This document shows positions 50,445 through 59,975 of a stretch of 64,000 nucleotides of DNA, piece after piece (position 1 is the first letter of the stretch; each line of letters opens with the position of its first letter). The notes under the pieces were generated by a model. The model saw nothing but the letters and a program-made list of their open reading frames with translations, was not told where the DNA came from and did not search any database. Source of the stretch: Epiperipatus broadwayi. Its lineage: Eukaryota > Onychophora > Udeonychophora > Euonychophora > Peripatidae. The DNA lies in NCBI GenBank assembly GCA_028023455.1, contig JAQFVV010006221.1, positions 6,863,011 through 6,927,010 on the forward strand. Direction: 5' to 3'. The position numbers and the translations under genes are program-made.

Positions 50445-51660
50445 TCGTGATTTTCTATCGTATATTTTTTTAACTGTGGAGATTTGAATTTTTATAGAGT
50501 ACCTAGAGATGAACTTTGGAGATGCCTAAGGAAAAAGCTGGTTCAGGAAAAATACATTCGTCTGATTCAAGATATGTATCAAGGCTGTCAAACCAGTGTG
50601 AGATGTAGTTCAGGAGAAACAGACTCATTTCAGGTGAAAGTGGGTGTGCATCAGGGATCAGCCCTGAGTCCCCTACTATTTAATATTGTTATTGATGTCC
50701 TAACAGAGGATATTCGTAGGGAAGCACCCTGGAACATGATGTATGCCGATGATATAGTGATTGCAACTCAAAACATCAAGGAAGCTCAGGATAGGATAGA
50801 AGAGTGGAGGAAAGCACTGGAGGAAGGAGGAATGAGAATTAGCAGAAATAAAACTGAAGTGCTCTTCTGTGGTAATGGTGGAGGAAGCATTTTGTTAGGG
50901 GGAAAGAAGTTGCCTGAGGCTGAAAAATTTAAATATCTTGGGGCCTGGATGAATAAAGATGGATCACTGGATGGAGAAGTTGTTGGGAGAACTCAAGCTG
51001 GTTGGAATAATTGGAGAAGGGTCTCTGGGATACTCTGCGATAGGAGAATAGGTGCAAGGTTGAAAGGGAAAGTATATAAAACTGTGGTGCGTCCGGCACT
51101 GATGTATGGTGCAGAAACATGGCCGATCACTAAGAAAATAGAAGACAAGCAATGTGTAACAGAAATGAGAATGCTTAGGTTTGCCTCGGGCCTCATTAGA
51201 AAGGACAAAGTGAAAAATGTTCGAGAAAATATGAGAGTGAGAATGATCAGTGAAAAAATGAAAGAATCAAGGTTGAGGTGGTTTGGTCATGTTAAGAGAA
51301 GAGAAGAAAATTACATTGGAAGGAAGATTTTGGAGATGGAACCACCGGGGAAAAGACCCAGGGGTAGACCTAAGATCAGATGGATTGATCGAGTGAGAAA
51401 GGACTTGCAGGAGATGTCACTTACGGAGGAAATGACTTTAGATCGAGTAGCCTGGAGAAGATTGATCCGCACCAGCGACCCCACTTGATGTGGGATTAAT
51501 CAAGCTGTGGAAGAAGAAGAAGAAGATTTTTTTAACTGTGTTACGGCTTGTTTTTATACATTTTCTATCGGATATTTTTTTACTTGTGTTACGGCTTTTT
51601 TTTTTATCAATTTTCTATCGGATATTTTTTTACTTGTGTTACGACTTTTTTTGTTGTTGT
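50445..51660 (+). repeat. ~60-bp tandem repeats interrupted by a LINE
   Basis: TTTCTATCGTATATTTTTTT at 50453, then after the LINE insertion three units of TTTCTATCGGATATTTTTTT or ACTTGTGTTACGGCTTTTTT up to 51655. Part of TIR element copy 2. Confidence 0.7.
50479..51526 (+). pseudogene. 5'-truncated BovB/RTE-X-like LINE with 14-bp target duplication
   Basis: One long frame, 50484-51488 (334 residues), encodes the RT palm and C-terminus: FYRVPRDELWRCLRKKL, VKVGVHQGSALSPLLFNIVI, NMMYADDIVIATQ with the catalytic YADD, YLGAWMNKDGSLDG, PALMYGAETWPITKK and RLRWFGHVKRREENYIGRKI to the stop at 51488. The first catalytic Asp is lost to truncation. It ends in a (GAA)n tail at 51510-51526. TTTTTTTAACTGTG occurs at both edges (50465-50478 and 51527-51540). 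The frame is unbroken, so the insertion is young. A separate lineage from the other RTE copies here, and the only sizeable LINE sense to the host gene. Confidence 0.92.
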
Positions 51661-51702
51661 TTAACTAAAAAATAATAATCGTAATAAAAGTAAAAGTTGT
51701 TA

Positions 51703-51768
51703 CGGTTAGATTTAAGGTTAGTTTAGGATTAATATTAGAGTTAGTTTAGGGTTAGTTTTAGGGTTAGT
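51703..51768 (+). repeat. Telomere-like block in TIR element copy 2
   Basis: GGTTAG, GGTTAGTTTAGG and TTTAGGGTTAG words; the counterpart of 15406-15470. Confidence 0.75.
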
Positions 51769-52482
51769 GTTCTGTTTGTTTGAAATGCTAAAATAAAAAA
51801 ATTCAAAATCGTAAGCGTTCTCGGACAGAAGAAAGAAACTCAAACTTTTTTAAACAACAACAAACACATACAAATGTCCTCTTTACTTATTAAACATGTT
51901 TATAATATTTGCTTTTTATTAAATTTACAAAAAAAACCTGTATATTTGGACTTTTCTTACTGCATATTTTTTTCGTACCGCTCTTTTTTACTTCAAAAAT
52001 ATACAGATGGTAGAATCTTCTTTGTCTCGTGGAAGGTTACTAACAGTACGTTACTTGACACGTTACCTAATTGCAACTCAATAAAAACATAGATATTTAA
52101 CATTTACCCAAATAAAAGTTCAATACAGTACGTTGTAAAAAGTCTTATAATTATTATTTTAAAAAATCTGAACATTTCAATAGTTTTTTTTAAAAAACAA
52201 AATCCAATGAAAACAACATTTCAATACAATTCAAATACAAACTCTCTCATCAAGCCGTAATTGTTTTATAAATTGTGCGAATTCGGAAAATGTAATTGAT
52301 GCTTAGCGACGTGATGTGATGTATTATGGCTTCTCCTTAAACGAAGTCAAGAATATCTCAGCAATTATGCCCAGATAAACCTGTTAGCCACTTTCTTGTA
52401 CATTCCCCACTCTAAATTTACCCATAATCTGCTCTATCCCATTTCCACAACATAATTTTTGTCAACTCTATAACCTTTATAT

Positions 52483-54530
52483 CTAAATCCCCCTTATCTT
52501 TTCCCAAACCCAGCATAAAAACCAATAATTCACTTTCTCACTCTTTTCATATTTATTTTTCCACAACTTCATTATATGTACCCTTTCTGTTTTCAAACAT
52601 TTACATTCAATTAACAAATGCCTAATATTTTTAATTCCTTCCTTACATAATTTACAAAATAAATCACCCATATTTTTCCATTTACATGTATATTCTTTTG
52701 TAGCTAAAGATCCCGTTGGAGCCTTAAACAATAAACTACTTTCCTTACTATTATCATAAATTAACACACCTAATATTCTGTTTATTTCTATATATATTTA
52801 AACTCTTTTTACTCTCCATACTATTTCTCCATCTCTCTAACTCCCTAGTCTTTATTAATAAATTTATTCTTTTATCCCATTCCTTACTACTATAACACTC
52901 AATAATCCTCTTAACACAATCATCCCATCTTTTGTACAAATATACTGATATAAATTCTTTATCCAAATCTTTTGCATAGCGCATTACCTTTCTCACCCAT
53001 CTTGTTACCTGCCCTTTACTCATAACCCAATTAAATACTATTTTAGCTATTCTTTTATTATCCATAAACTGCAATATACCAAACATTTTCATTTTACTTT
53101 TTGCATCTCTCATATGAAAACTTGACCATCCCATTTCTCCTTGAATTGCCTCCCTTGCTGTCCATACTTCTGCATCCAATGCATGTCTTACTACTTCCCT
53201 TTGAGCTTTTTCTAAATAATCTAATATCTTTTTACTAACATATAATGCATCATTACCATATGTTAACCCTGCTACTGCAACTCCTTTCCATATAATTCTA
53301 GCTACATCATATTTATTATATGAAAATACTGTTAATTTCTTTATCAATTCCTTTCTTTTCTTTGCTTCATTTATCAATTTTTTCTTCCATTCATCCAAAT
53401 AATTTTTCTGATTATTTAAAATAATTCCCAAATAACTATATCTATTCACCACACTTAACTTAATATCTCCCAATAAAAATTCTACATCTTCTCTTTTCTC
53501 AGTATTAACCATCATTATATTTATTTTTCTTTACTAAATTTAATCCCCATCTCTTTACCCACCCTTGCACATGTCCTCAACATAACTTCCATATCTTCTC
53601 TTTTTTCTGCACACAAAAATATATCATCTGCAAAAAAAAGACCTGACAAAATATATACTCCCTTACTACCTATTAACGGTATCTCTATCCCTCTTCCTAA
53701 TCTTTCTATTGCTCTTTCCATTTCACTCAAATACAACACAAACAAAATTGGTGACATAGGGCATCCTTGCCTTAGTCCCACACCATTTTTAACTTTAATT
53801 GATTCTATATTCTCTAATTGATATATATAATAATTATTTTCATATAATTTCTTAATAATATCTATTAAAGCTTCATCCATTTCCAAATTTGCTAAACTTA
53901 TCCATAATCTATTTCTATTTACTCTATCATATTCCTTCTCTATATCTATAAAACTCATATAACTGTTTATCTGCATTCCTACTCATATCCATAAGTTGTG
54001 TAACTACAAATAAACTATCTCCTATACGCCTATCTAATCTAAAACCTTCTTGCATTTCACCCACTACATTATTCCCTTCCATCCATTTTACAACTTTACT
54101 AGCCACCATATACGAGAAAACTTTATATAAAACTGATGTTACCGCTATCGGTCTATAATTATTCAACTTTCTATGATCCTTACCCTTTCCTTTAAATAAT
54201 AACCTTACTCTTGTATTACTCCAACTACTTGGGAAAACTCTATTCTGTGCCATTTTATTAAAACAGGATAATAACTTTACTTTTGCCCTATATCCTAAAT
54301 TCATTACCATCTCTGCTGCCCATCCCTCTAAACCTCTTGCCTTCCCACTTTTCAATTTCTTCTTTACCTCATTTAGTTCATTTTCTGAAAAACTAATATT
54401 CCTATTACTATATTCTTTCATATTTTCTAATATTCTATCATTCACATCTAACATCTTTTCTATATTCATTACATAACTATTTAAGATTCTCTCTAAATCT
54501 TCTCTAGAACTACACTCAGTTCCCTCATCA
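52483..54530 (-). pseudogene. CR1/L2-type ORF2, reverse transcriptase and C-terminus
   Basis: 54469-53927: LKSGKARGLEGWAAEMV and LNNYRPIAVTSVLYKVFSYM (RT motifs 0-1), GEMQEGFRLDRRIGDSLFVV. 53976-53521: MSFIDIEKEYDRVNR (first catalytic Asp), GVGLRQGCPMSPILFVLYLS and GLFFADDIFLCAEK (FADD). 53515-52754: thumb and connection (YSYLGIILNNQKNYLDEW). 52767-52483: C-terminal knuckle LFCKLCKEGIKNIRHLLIEC. All catalytic acids are present; the pieces are linked by single-base shifts. Confidence 0.9.
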
Positions 54531-54555
54531 TCTAGTAATATTAACTCTCTCTCCC

Positions 54556-55725
54556 CTACATTTCTCCTTTTAATATAATTCCAAAATTTTTACTTCCATC
54601 TCTTCCACTTTTATTAATATCCTCCAACAATTTACTATTCAATTTCATTCTCTCTCTATAAATATCTATTTTAGCCAACTTCTTCTTTTCTAAGTACTTT
54701 TCCCATTTAGCATTAATATCTTTTTCACTTTCCTTATTCTTAATAGCATACTTATATTCTCTACATGCTTCTTTCCTTTCTTTTACACTTTTACTAATTT
54801 TAATTTTTTTATTACTTTTATTCTTTTCAATATTCTCACCTAAAACCCTATTTGCAACTTTTTCTACTTCCTTACACCAATCCTTATACTCATCCCCAAC
54901 CCACTCTTCCATTATTTCTTCAACTTGTATTTTATACTCTTCCAACTTATTCTTATCATTTACTCTCCATCCACATCTTTCACTATTATGTCTACTTTTA
55001 TTTCTATTCTCCATCACATTACTAACCATTTCAATTACAATGAAATTATGATCACTAGTGCATACTTTTTCTTCATTATCAAATACCTTAATTTTCCGTA
55101 TTTTATTTATTCCCTCTTTCTCTACCAATACATAATCTATTGTGTGAAATATATTATTTGTGGACCATGTGTATTGTCCCTCATAAATATTTAATAAATT
55201 TCCAATACTCAAATTCACTTTCTGACAAAAATTCTTCAAAAGCTGTCCATTTTTATTATCTACATCATCAATTTCTTCAATATGTCCATTCATATCCCCT
55301 ATAACCATTATTCTCTTCCCTTTTCTTTAAAACTTTGTATATCCTTAACTAAACATTCGTATATGTTACTATTCCACTCCAATATAATTTGACTATCTCC
55401 AGTAGCTATATAAACTATAGCCACCATCCATTCTTGTCTACCCAACCTTATTTCAAACCACAAGTGTTCTTGACATTTAACAATATTTAAATATTTTTTT
55501 GATATAACACCTATACCACCACCCCTTTTTTCTTTTTCTTTTCTATTTATACCCTGCCATACCAACTGTTCCAAAATAGGTTCTTCTTCTTCTCTTAAAT
55601 GTGTTTCCACTACTGCTAATACCTCAAGCTCTTCATTTTCAATTGTTTTATTTAATTCCATCCACTTTTCTGGTTTCCTACCACCTTGCATATTCAAAAA
55701 CCCAATTTTAACAATTTCTTCTTTT
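54556..55725 (-). pseudogene. CR1/L2-type ORF2, endonuclease domain
   Basis: IVKIGFLNMQGGRKPEKW, VVETHLREEEE and RGGGIGVISKKY (55725-55308), then after a one-base shift MVIGDMNGHIEEID (GDxNGH), FHTIDYVLVEKEG and CTSDHNFIVIEM (55308 onward). Catalytic Glu, Asp, Asn and His positions of an AP-like endonuclease are visible. A basic linker follows to 54556. Confidence 0.88.
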
Positions 55726-55729
55726 TTAA

Positions 55730-56835
55730 CTACTCTTTTATAAATTCTTTTCTTTCTTCTCCATTACATTTATAAATTACTTTCTTACCATTAATTTTAC
55801 AAACCCATTCCTTCTCCATATCTATATTTATATCAAAATCAAATTCCTTTTGCTTACTTCTTATATTCCATCCATTCTTTTTAATAATATTACAATTTAA
55901 AAACCCATCCCCCTTTATAAGTTTCCCGAAAAAAATTCTTTATAAATCAAACTCCCTAAAACTTCACTTCCTTGTTTTCCTAAATGCAACCCATCTTTAC
56001 TATACAACTCTCTCTTTCCAATAAAACAATCCCACACATCCACAAACATAACATTATTTCTCTCACACAATTTTTTCAATCTCTCATTTATAGAACATGC
56101 CCTATCTAACAAATAACTCTTGTCAAACCTTGGTAATAATCCAACTATTCCTACTCTTCCTTTAATCATAATCAAATTCCTAATCAAATCTACATACTCA
56201 TCCATTATTCTCTCTGATGATTCTAAAAATTATTAGTCCCCACCATAACATATACATCTCTACTACCTTGTTTTTTAACTTTATCTGCTACATCCCTAAT
56301 TCTAGCTCCAGGCAAACATACTCTTACATACCTACTTCTATTTTCCCTTGCAATTATATCCCCACATTCTCTAATTAGTGAAACTCCTATCAATACTGTT
56401 TCATAATCTACTTTTTCTGCTCTATCCATAACATTTTCTAATACCTTCTGGTTCTCCTTATCTATTTCTTCCTTATCATTCCTACTCAATAATTCCTTTA
56501 TCTCCTCACATTTTATCTCTAATGATTTTAATTTTACTTCTACATCCTTCAATTCTTCCTCTATCTTATTTATTCTTTGACTAATCATCTCCATTACACT
56601 ATTACTTTCTCCACCCACTATTCTTCGACTATCTACACTTTGAAAACACTTTCTCACTTCTTTTATCATATTAATACACTGACTGCATAACCATAAACCT
56701 TTTACATCCTTCCTAGTCTTATTTAAACATTTCAAGTGATATACCCCATCACATATAGTACATTCTACAACAGCACTCTTAATTTCCTTTTCCCGATTAT
56801 ATAAACATTTTGAAATACAAATATAATCCTTTTTT
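55730..56835 (-). pseudogene. LINE ORF1: PHD finger, coiled coil and SGNH esterase
   Basis: From about 56820: CISKC, CTICDGVYHLKC and LWLCSQC form a C4HC3 PHD-type finger. A charged helical stretch (INKIEEELKDVEVKLKSLEI) suits a coiled coil. An SGNH/GDSL-esterase fold follows: VLIGVSLIRECG (block I, with the nucleophile Ser but Val where GDS has Asp), VRVCLPGARIRDV, VYVMVGTNN (block III), then after a one-base shift at ~56222 VGIVGLLPRFD and YSKDGLHLGKQG (block V with catalytic Asp and His). A second shift at ~55912 leads to ~60 more residues ending at 55730. PHD plus esterase ORF1 is known from CR1/L2-group LINEs, where it is thought to aid RNP assembly or membrane interaction. Confidence 0.82.
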
Positions 56836-56843
56836 TTTATTTT

Positions 56844-57232
56844 ACGTTTTTCGAACGTTATATTTTTCTTAAAAGTAAATCTTTTAATAACAAATTTACA
56901 AAAAACTAATCAACAAAATAACTTTTAAAAATAAAAAAATAATAATAATTCTATATATAAAATAACAATATATAAATAAAACAAAACAAAAAATAAATAA
57001 TAACTTTTAAAAAAAATTTCTATATATAAATAACGTTTTTCGAACGTTATATTTTTCTTAAAAGTAAATCTTTTAATAACAAATTTACAAAAAACTAATC
57101 AACAAAATAACTTTTTAAAAATATAAAAATAATAATAATTCTATATATAAAATAACAATATATAAATAATAAAACAAAACAAAAAATAAATAATAACTTT
57201 TTAAAAAAATTTCTATATATATAAATAACAAA
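56844..57232 (-). repeat. Two 189-bp tandem units at the 5' end of the CR1-type LINE
   Basis: ACGTTTTTCGAACGTTATAT starts at 56844 and again at 57033; the two units are about 97% alike and end in AATTTCTATATATAAATA. They lie directly upstream of ORF1 on the - strand, as promoter monomers do in some LINEs. Confidence 0.85.
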
Positions 57233-57539
57233 CTGAAAAAACTTTAAAACAAATAAAAAACACAATTTTCAATCTTTCAAGTACTCTTAACTACTAATTA
57301 TACTTTCACACACAATAATAATTAATAAATATTAATGCTCTCAGATTAAACAAATTAAAAGAAAATTTTTTAGCGACATACATACTGTACTGCGATGCGA
57401 CATAGCGGCCTGCATTCTGTAGCACAACAAAAAAGTTATATTATAGAAAATGCGGGTTCGGACGTGTCGGCCGCGGAAACAGCATTTTTATGTGTTTTAG
57501 CACGAAAACCACGCCATAGAACGGCGTCTTTAGCTATAA

Positions 57540-58370
57540 ATATATATTAACAAATAATTATGTAGATATTCTAAGTTAGAGAGAGAGTAAGTAAAGTAAT
57601 GATGGAAAACTGCTCCTTTAAATATGATTGTAAACTTTTATCCTTTAGTATGTAAAGGCCGGTTTATTTTTTTACTTATATTCATCATCATCAACCATTG
57701 TCAATCCACTGCAGGATGGTTTTTTTTTTTTACTAATTAAAACTCTTGCAAATGTATGTAATTCATTTGTTTATTGATTTTCAATTTATTTAAGATTAGT
57801 ACTTTTACTGGCTGTATAATATTATAAGCCATGTTTATGCTGATTTCCTTTCTGTTTTTACATTTAAAGATATAATGATGTCTTTCATATTGATGTATTT
57901 ATTATTAATCACTATTTATTTGCTCATTGGACATTTTTCTCAATACTACTGCTGAATAATGTCTAGTGTTTTTAATTTGTGTTTTCAGCATTTAGTTATA
58001 TTTATTATTTATTTATTGTAATAATTTTTAGGTAAAATTTTGGTATAAGATGGTATGTTTTGTCACAGTGATTTGATTATTTGGTCGTTAGCTTATCTCG
58101 AGGGTTGATTCTCTATTATAGTTTTTTGTAAATATTTTATAAAATTTATTTAATACCATAATTTTTTTTTAAAAAGTTAATTGAAATTGGTATATGAAGA
58201 AGTATTGAGTGAGATATGAGAAAAATTATTTTCTGTAAATGCTTCTTATCCTATCTTTTTTCTTAAGTAAATTTTTAGAATAAATTTGAAATTACATATA
58301 AAATTTAATTAAGTTACTGATCCCTTTTTACAGTTTTTGTTTTATTTAAAAAAAAATTATTTTTTTATTT
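57540..58370. other. End of giant intron, with a short RTE tail
   Basis: 57681-57718 is a 3'-terminal scrap of an RTE on the - strand (CATCATCATCAACCATTGTC, then AATCCACTGCAGGATGG). Otherwise AT-rich, with the acceptor tract at the end. Confidence 0.7.
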
Positions 58371-58377
58371 ACAGCAG
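58371..58377 (+). promoter_or_regulatory. Tandem NAGNAG splice acceptor
   Basis: The acceptor reads ACAGCAG, with two AGs three bases apart. Use of the first AG would add one CAG codon (Gln) before SDSLVF without changing frame; use of the second gives the spacing found in human Boule. Confidence 0.7.
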
Positions 58378-58437
58378 TCTGATAGTTTGGTTTTTAAAGA
58401 AAGAAAATTAAATATAGGACCTGCAATACGAAAACAG
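58378..58437 (+). CDS. boll: Internal exon of the same Boule/DAZ-family gene (end of RRM)
   Basis: Exon of exactly 20 codons, SDSLVFKERKLNIGPAIRKQ, entered after TTTACAGCAG and left at CAG|GTAACA, phase 0 on both sides. The KLNIGPAIRKQ end of the RRM is a hallmark of the Boule/DAZL family (human Boule has KKLNIGPAIRKQ), so this exon gives the identification. It joins in frame to the exon ending at 24914. Spacing between the two blocks (nine residues before KLNIG) equals that in human Boule if the second AG of the acceptor is used. The downstream C-terminal exons, usually poorly conserved and including the DAZ motif, were not recognised. A TIR element begins only 115 bases downstream. Confidence 0.93.
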
Positions 58438-58549
58438 GTAACATTTTGTTGCAGGTATTTTTTTTCTAAGTTTAAACATATCTTGTAAAATTGCATATTT
58501 ATTTTTATTACAGTTATTGCTTATCTAAATTGGTTGTTTTATAATAGCA

Positions 58550-59893
58550 TGTTGAAACCACCGGAGGGCGTGGTTAGTTTGTAAACAAAGATAAATATAA
58601 TGTTGCCGGGGCCGGGTTTCTTTTTTTTTTTTTTTAGGCTTTGGTTTTTTGTTTATCACATTTATAAAAGTAATATCAAATCAAATTTTTTAAACACAAC
58701 CAAAAAAAAAAAATGCATAAAAAAAATGACAAAAAAATGAATTTACAAAAAAGTACTTAATTTTTTTTTTTTATTCTTTTCATTATTTATATTTTCAAAG
58801 GGGCCGGGTTTTTTTTTTCTGTCTATGTATTTTTTTTTTTTTTTTTGGTTGTTGTTTATCACATTTAAAAAGTACGGCGGCTATCAAATCAATTTTGGCC
58901 TAATCCCCCCCCCCCCCAAAAAAAAAAAAATACATCAATTAAAAATGAATTTTAAAAAGTAGTTACTAATTTTTTTTTGTTTTTATTTTTCTCATTAAAC
59001 CTTTATATTTTCGGTTCGGTATTGTACGACAAAAAAATCAGTTGATTCTTCTTCTTTTTTTTGTTTGTTTGTTTTATTTTTATAAATTATAAATAAATCT
59101 ATTGTCCATTTAACGGTAACATTTACAAGCCAAAGTCCAACTTTGGGAGAGGGGGAAAAGGGGGAGGGTGTTTCCAATTGCTAACAGAAAGGAACGCAAA
59201 AAACTCGAAGGTTGACAAAGTTTTGACGGTAATTCCCAAAAACATCAATATATATGGCAATTAAAACCAACTTTTCTTCAGGAAAAAAAAACAGCAAGCA
59301 TGCAGCTTCAAGCTGTTTTGTTTGATAACCCAGTTCCAGCAGTTGGAGAAGAATTCTTTCTTTGACATACGGAAAGTTTTCCTATTTCAGCCATTTGATT
59401 CAGCTGGCAGTTGTTCTAGCAAGAAACATGACTTAGAGCGTGATTTGATAGGAATCATGCTTAAATCTACACTTGCCCAATTTTTTCAGCAGGAAATGGG
59501 GGCTAGGGAAGCATGAGACTCTGCTCATAATTGTTAGTAGACCTTCCTAAAACATGGGAGATAGGGGGGGAGGTGCTCTTAATGAATATTTAAATAGTTT
59601 TGACAATCGGAATTCCAGCCACCATCAGACAATACTGTAGCCAAAAGTGAAATGTGATCGCACATCCAAAATGCTTAGCCCAAATCTGAGGTGTAAGCTG
59701 ACACGATAGCTTCTGCGGCAGATGTTTCTGTGCATTAGCATAGAAATAAACATAGCAGCCAGTACTCTTCGTATCAACGGACTATTTCTAGGCTTATGCA
59801 TTAGAAATAGAATGTTCGATAGCAGCGGAGGCTACCTAAACAACATATTTCTGTGCGTTATCATAGAAATAACGCCCTCCGGCGGTTTCAACA
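58550..59893. mobile_element. TIR element, ~1.34 kb (family T-like)
   Basis: TGTTGAAACCACCGGAGGGC at the left and TGTTGAAACCGCCGGAGGGC (reverse complement) at the right form 26-base inverted ends. Inside, 58605-58800 and 58801-59010 are tandem ~200-bp units starting GGGGCCGGGTTT with long T, A and C runs, and the right half has subterminal hairpins (TTTCTGTGCGTTATCATAGA). No transposase. The open frame 59322-59516 has no recognised family. The terminal motif resembles those of the two family-T copies (CC..., A-GGCG). Confidence 0.85.
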
Positions 59894-59975
59894 CACTATT
59901 TTTGACTTTATATTATTGAGCTAGAAATTAATAGATTTTTAATTAGATAAAACATTTGAATTGTTAAATCATTGT

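Larger units (their letters stand above)
52310..57369 (-). mobile_element. CR1/L2-type LINE with PHD-esterase ORF1, near full length, antisense
   Basis: On the - strand: 5' region with two 189-bp tandem units (57232-56844), ORF1 (about 56835-55730), ORF2 (about 55725-52483) and a 3' end near 52310. TTAGCGAC flanks both ends (52302-52309 region and 57370-57377), a candidate 8-base target duplication. Of all LINEs here this is the least damaged; frames are interrupted by about seven single-base shifts. The coding strand is unusually poor in C. Confidence 0.85.
50234..57539. mobile_element. Non-autonomous TIR element, copy 2 (family T), split by two LINEs
   Basis: The left end TAAAGATTCCGTTGGATGGC and the right end (reverse complement TAAAGACGCCGTTCTATGGC) match over about 39 bases with ~8 differences. 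After removing a LINE fragment at 50479-51526 and a LINE at ~52310-57369, about 1.18 kb remains, the same length as copy 1 at 14722-15866. The block 51715-51905 is the reverse complement of 15280-15470 and sits at the same distance from the end. The right subterminal 57440-57520 is homologous to 14750-14790 (AAAACACCTAACAAATGCCG). Copy 2 is therefore inverted relative to copy 1. Confidence 0.8.
24915..58377 (+). other. Giant intron of the boule-like gene
   Basis: Sequence between the two RRM exons, 33,463 bases, bounded by GTAAAA and ACAGCAG. It contains LINEs of at least four lineages, mariner, MITEs, SINEs and foldback elements. All substantial LINE copies lie antisense to the host gene except the 1-kb fragment at 50.48-51.53 kb. 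No further conserved exon was seen inside. Inference: the transposon load accounts for well over half of the length. Confidence 0.8.

Noticed and set aside
59322-59516. 64-residue frame in the 58.6-kb TIR element as a transposase or host exon
   Set aside because: No catalytic motif or family resemblance; too short.
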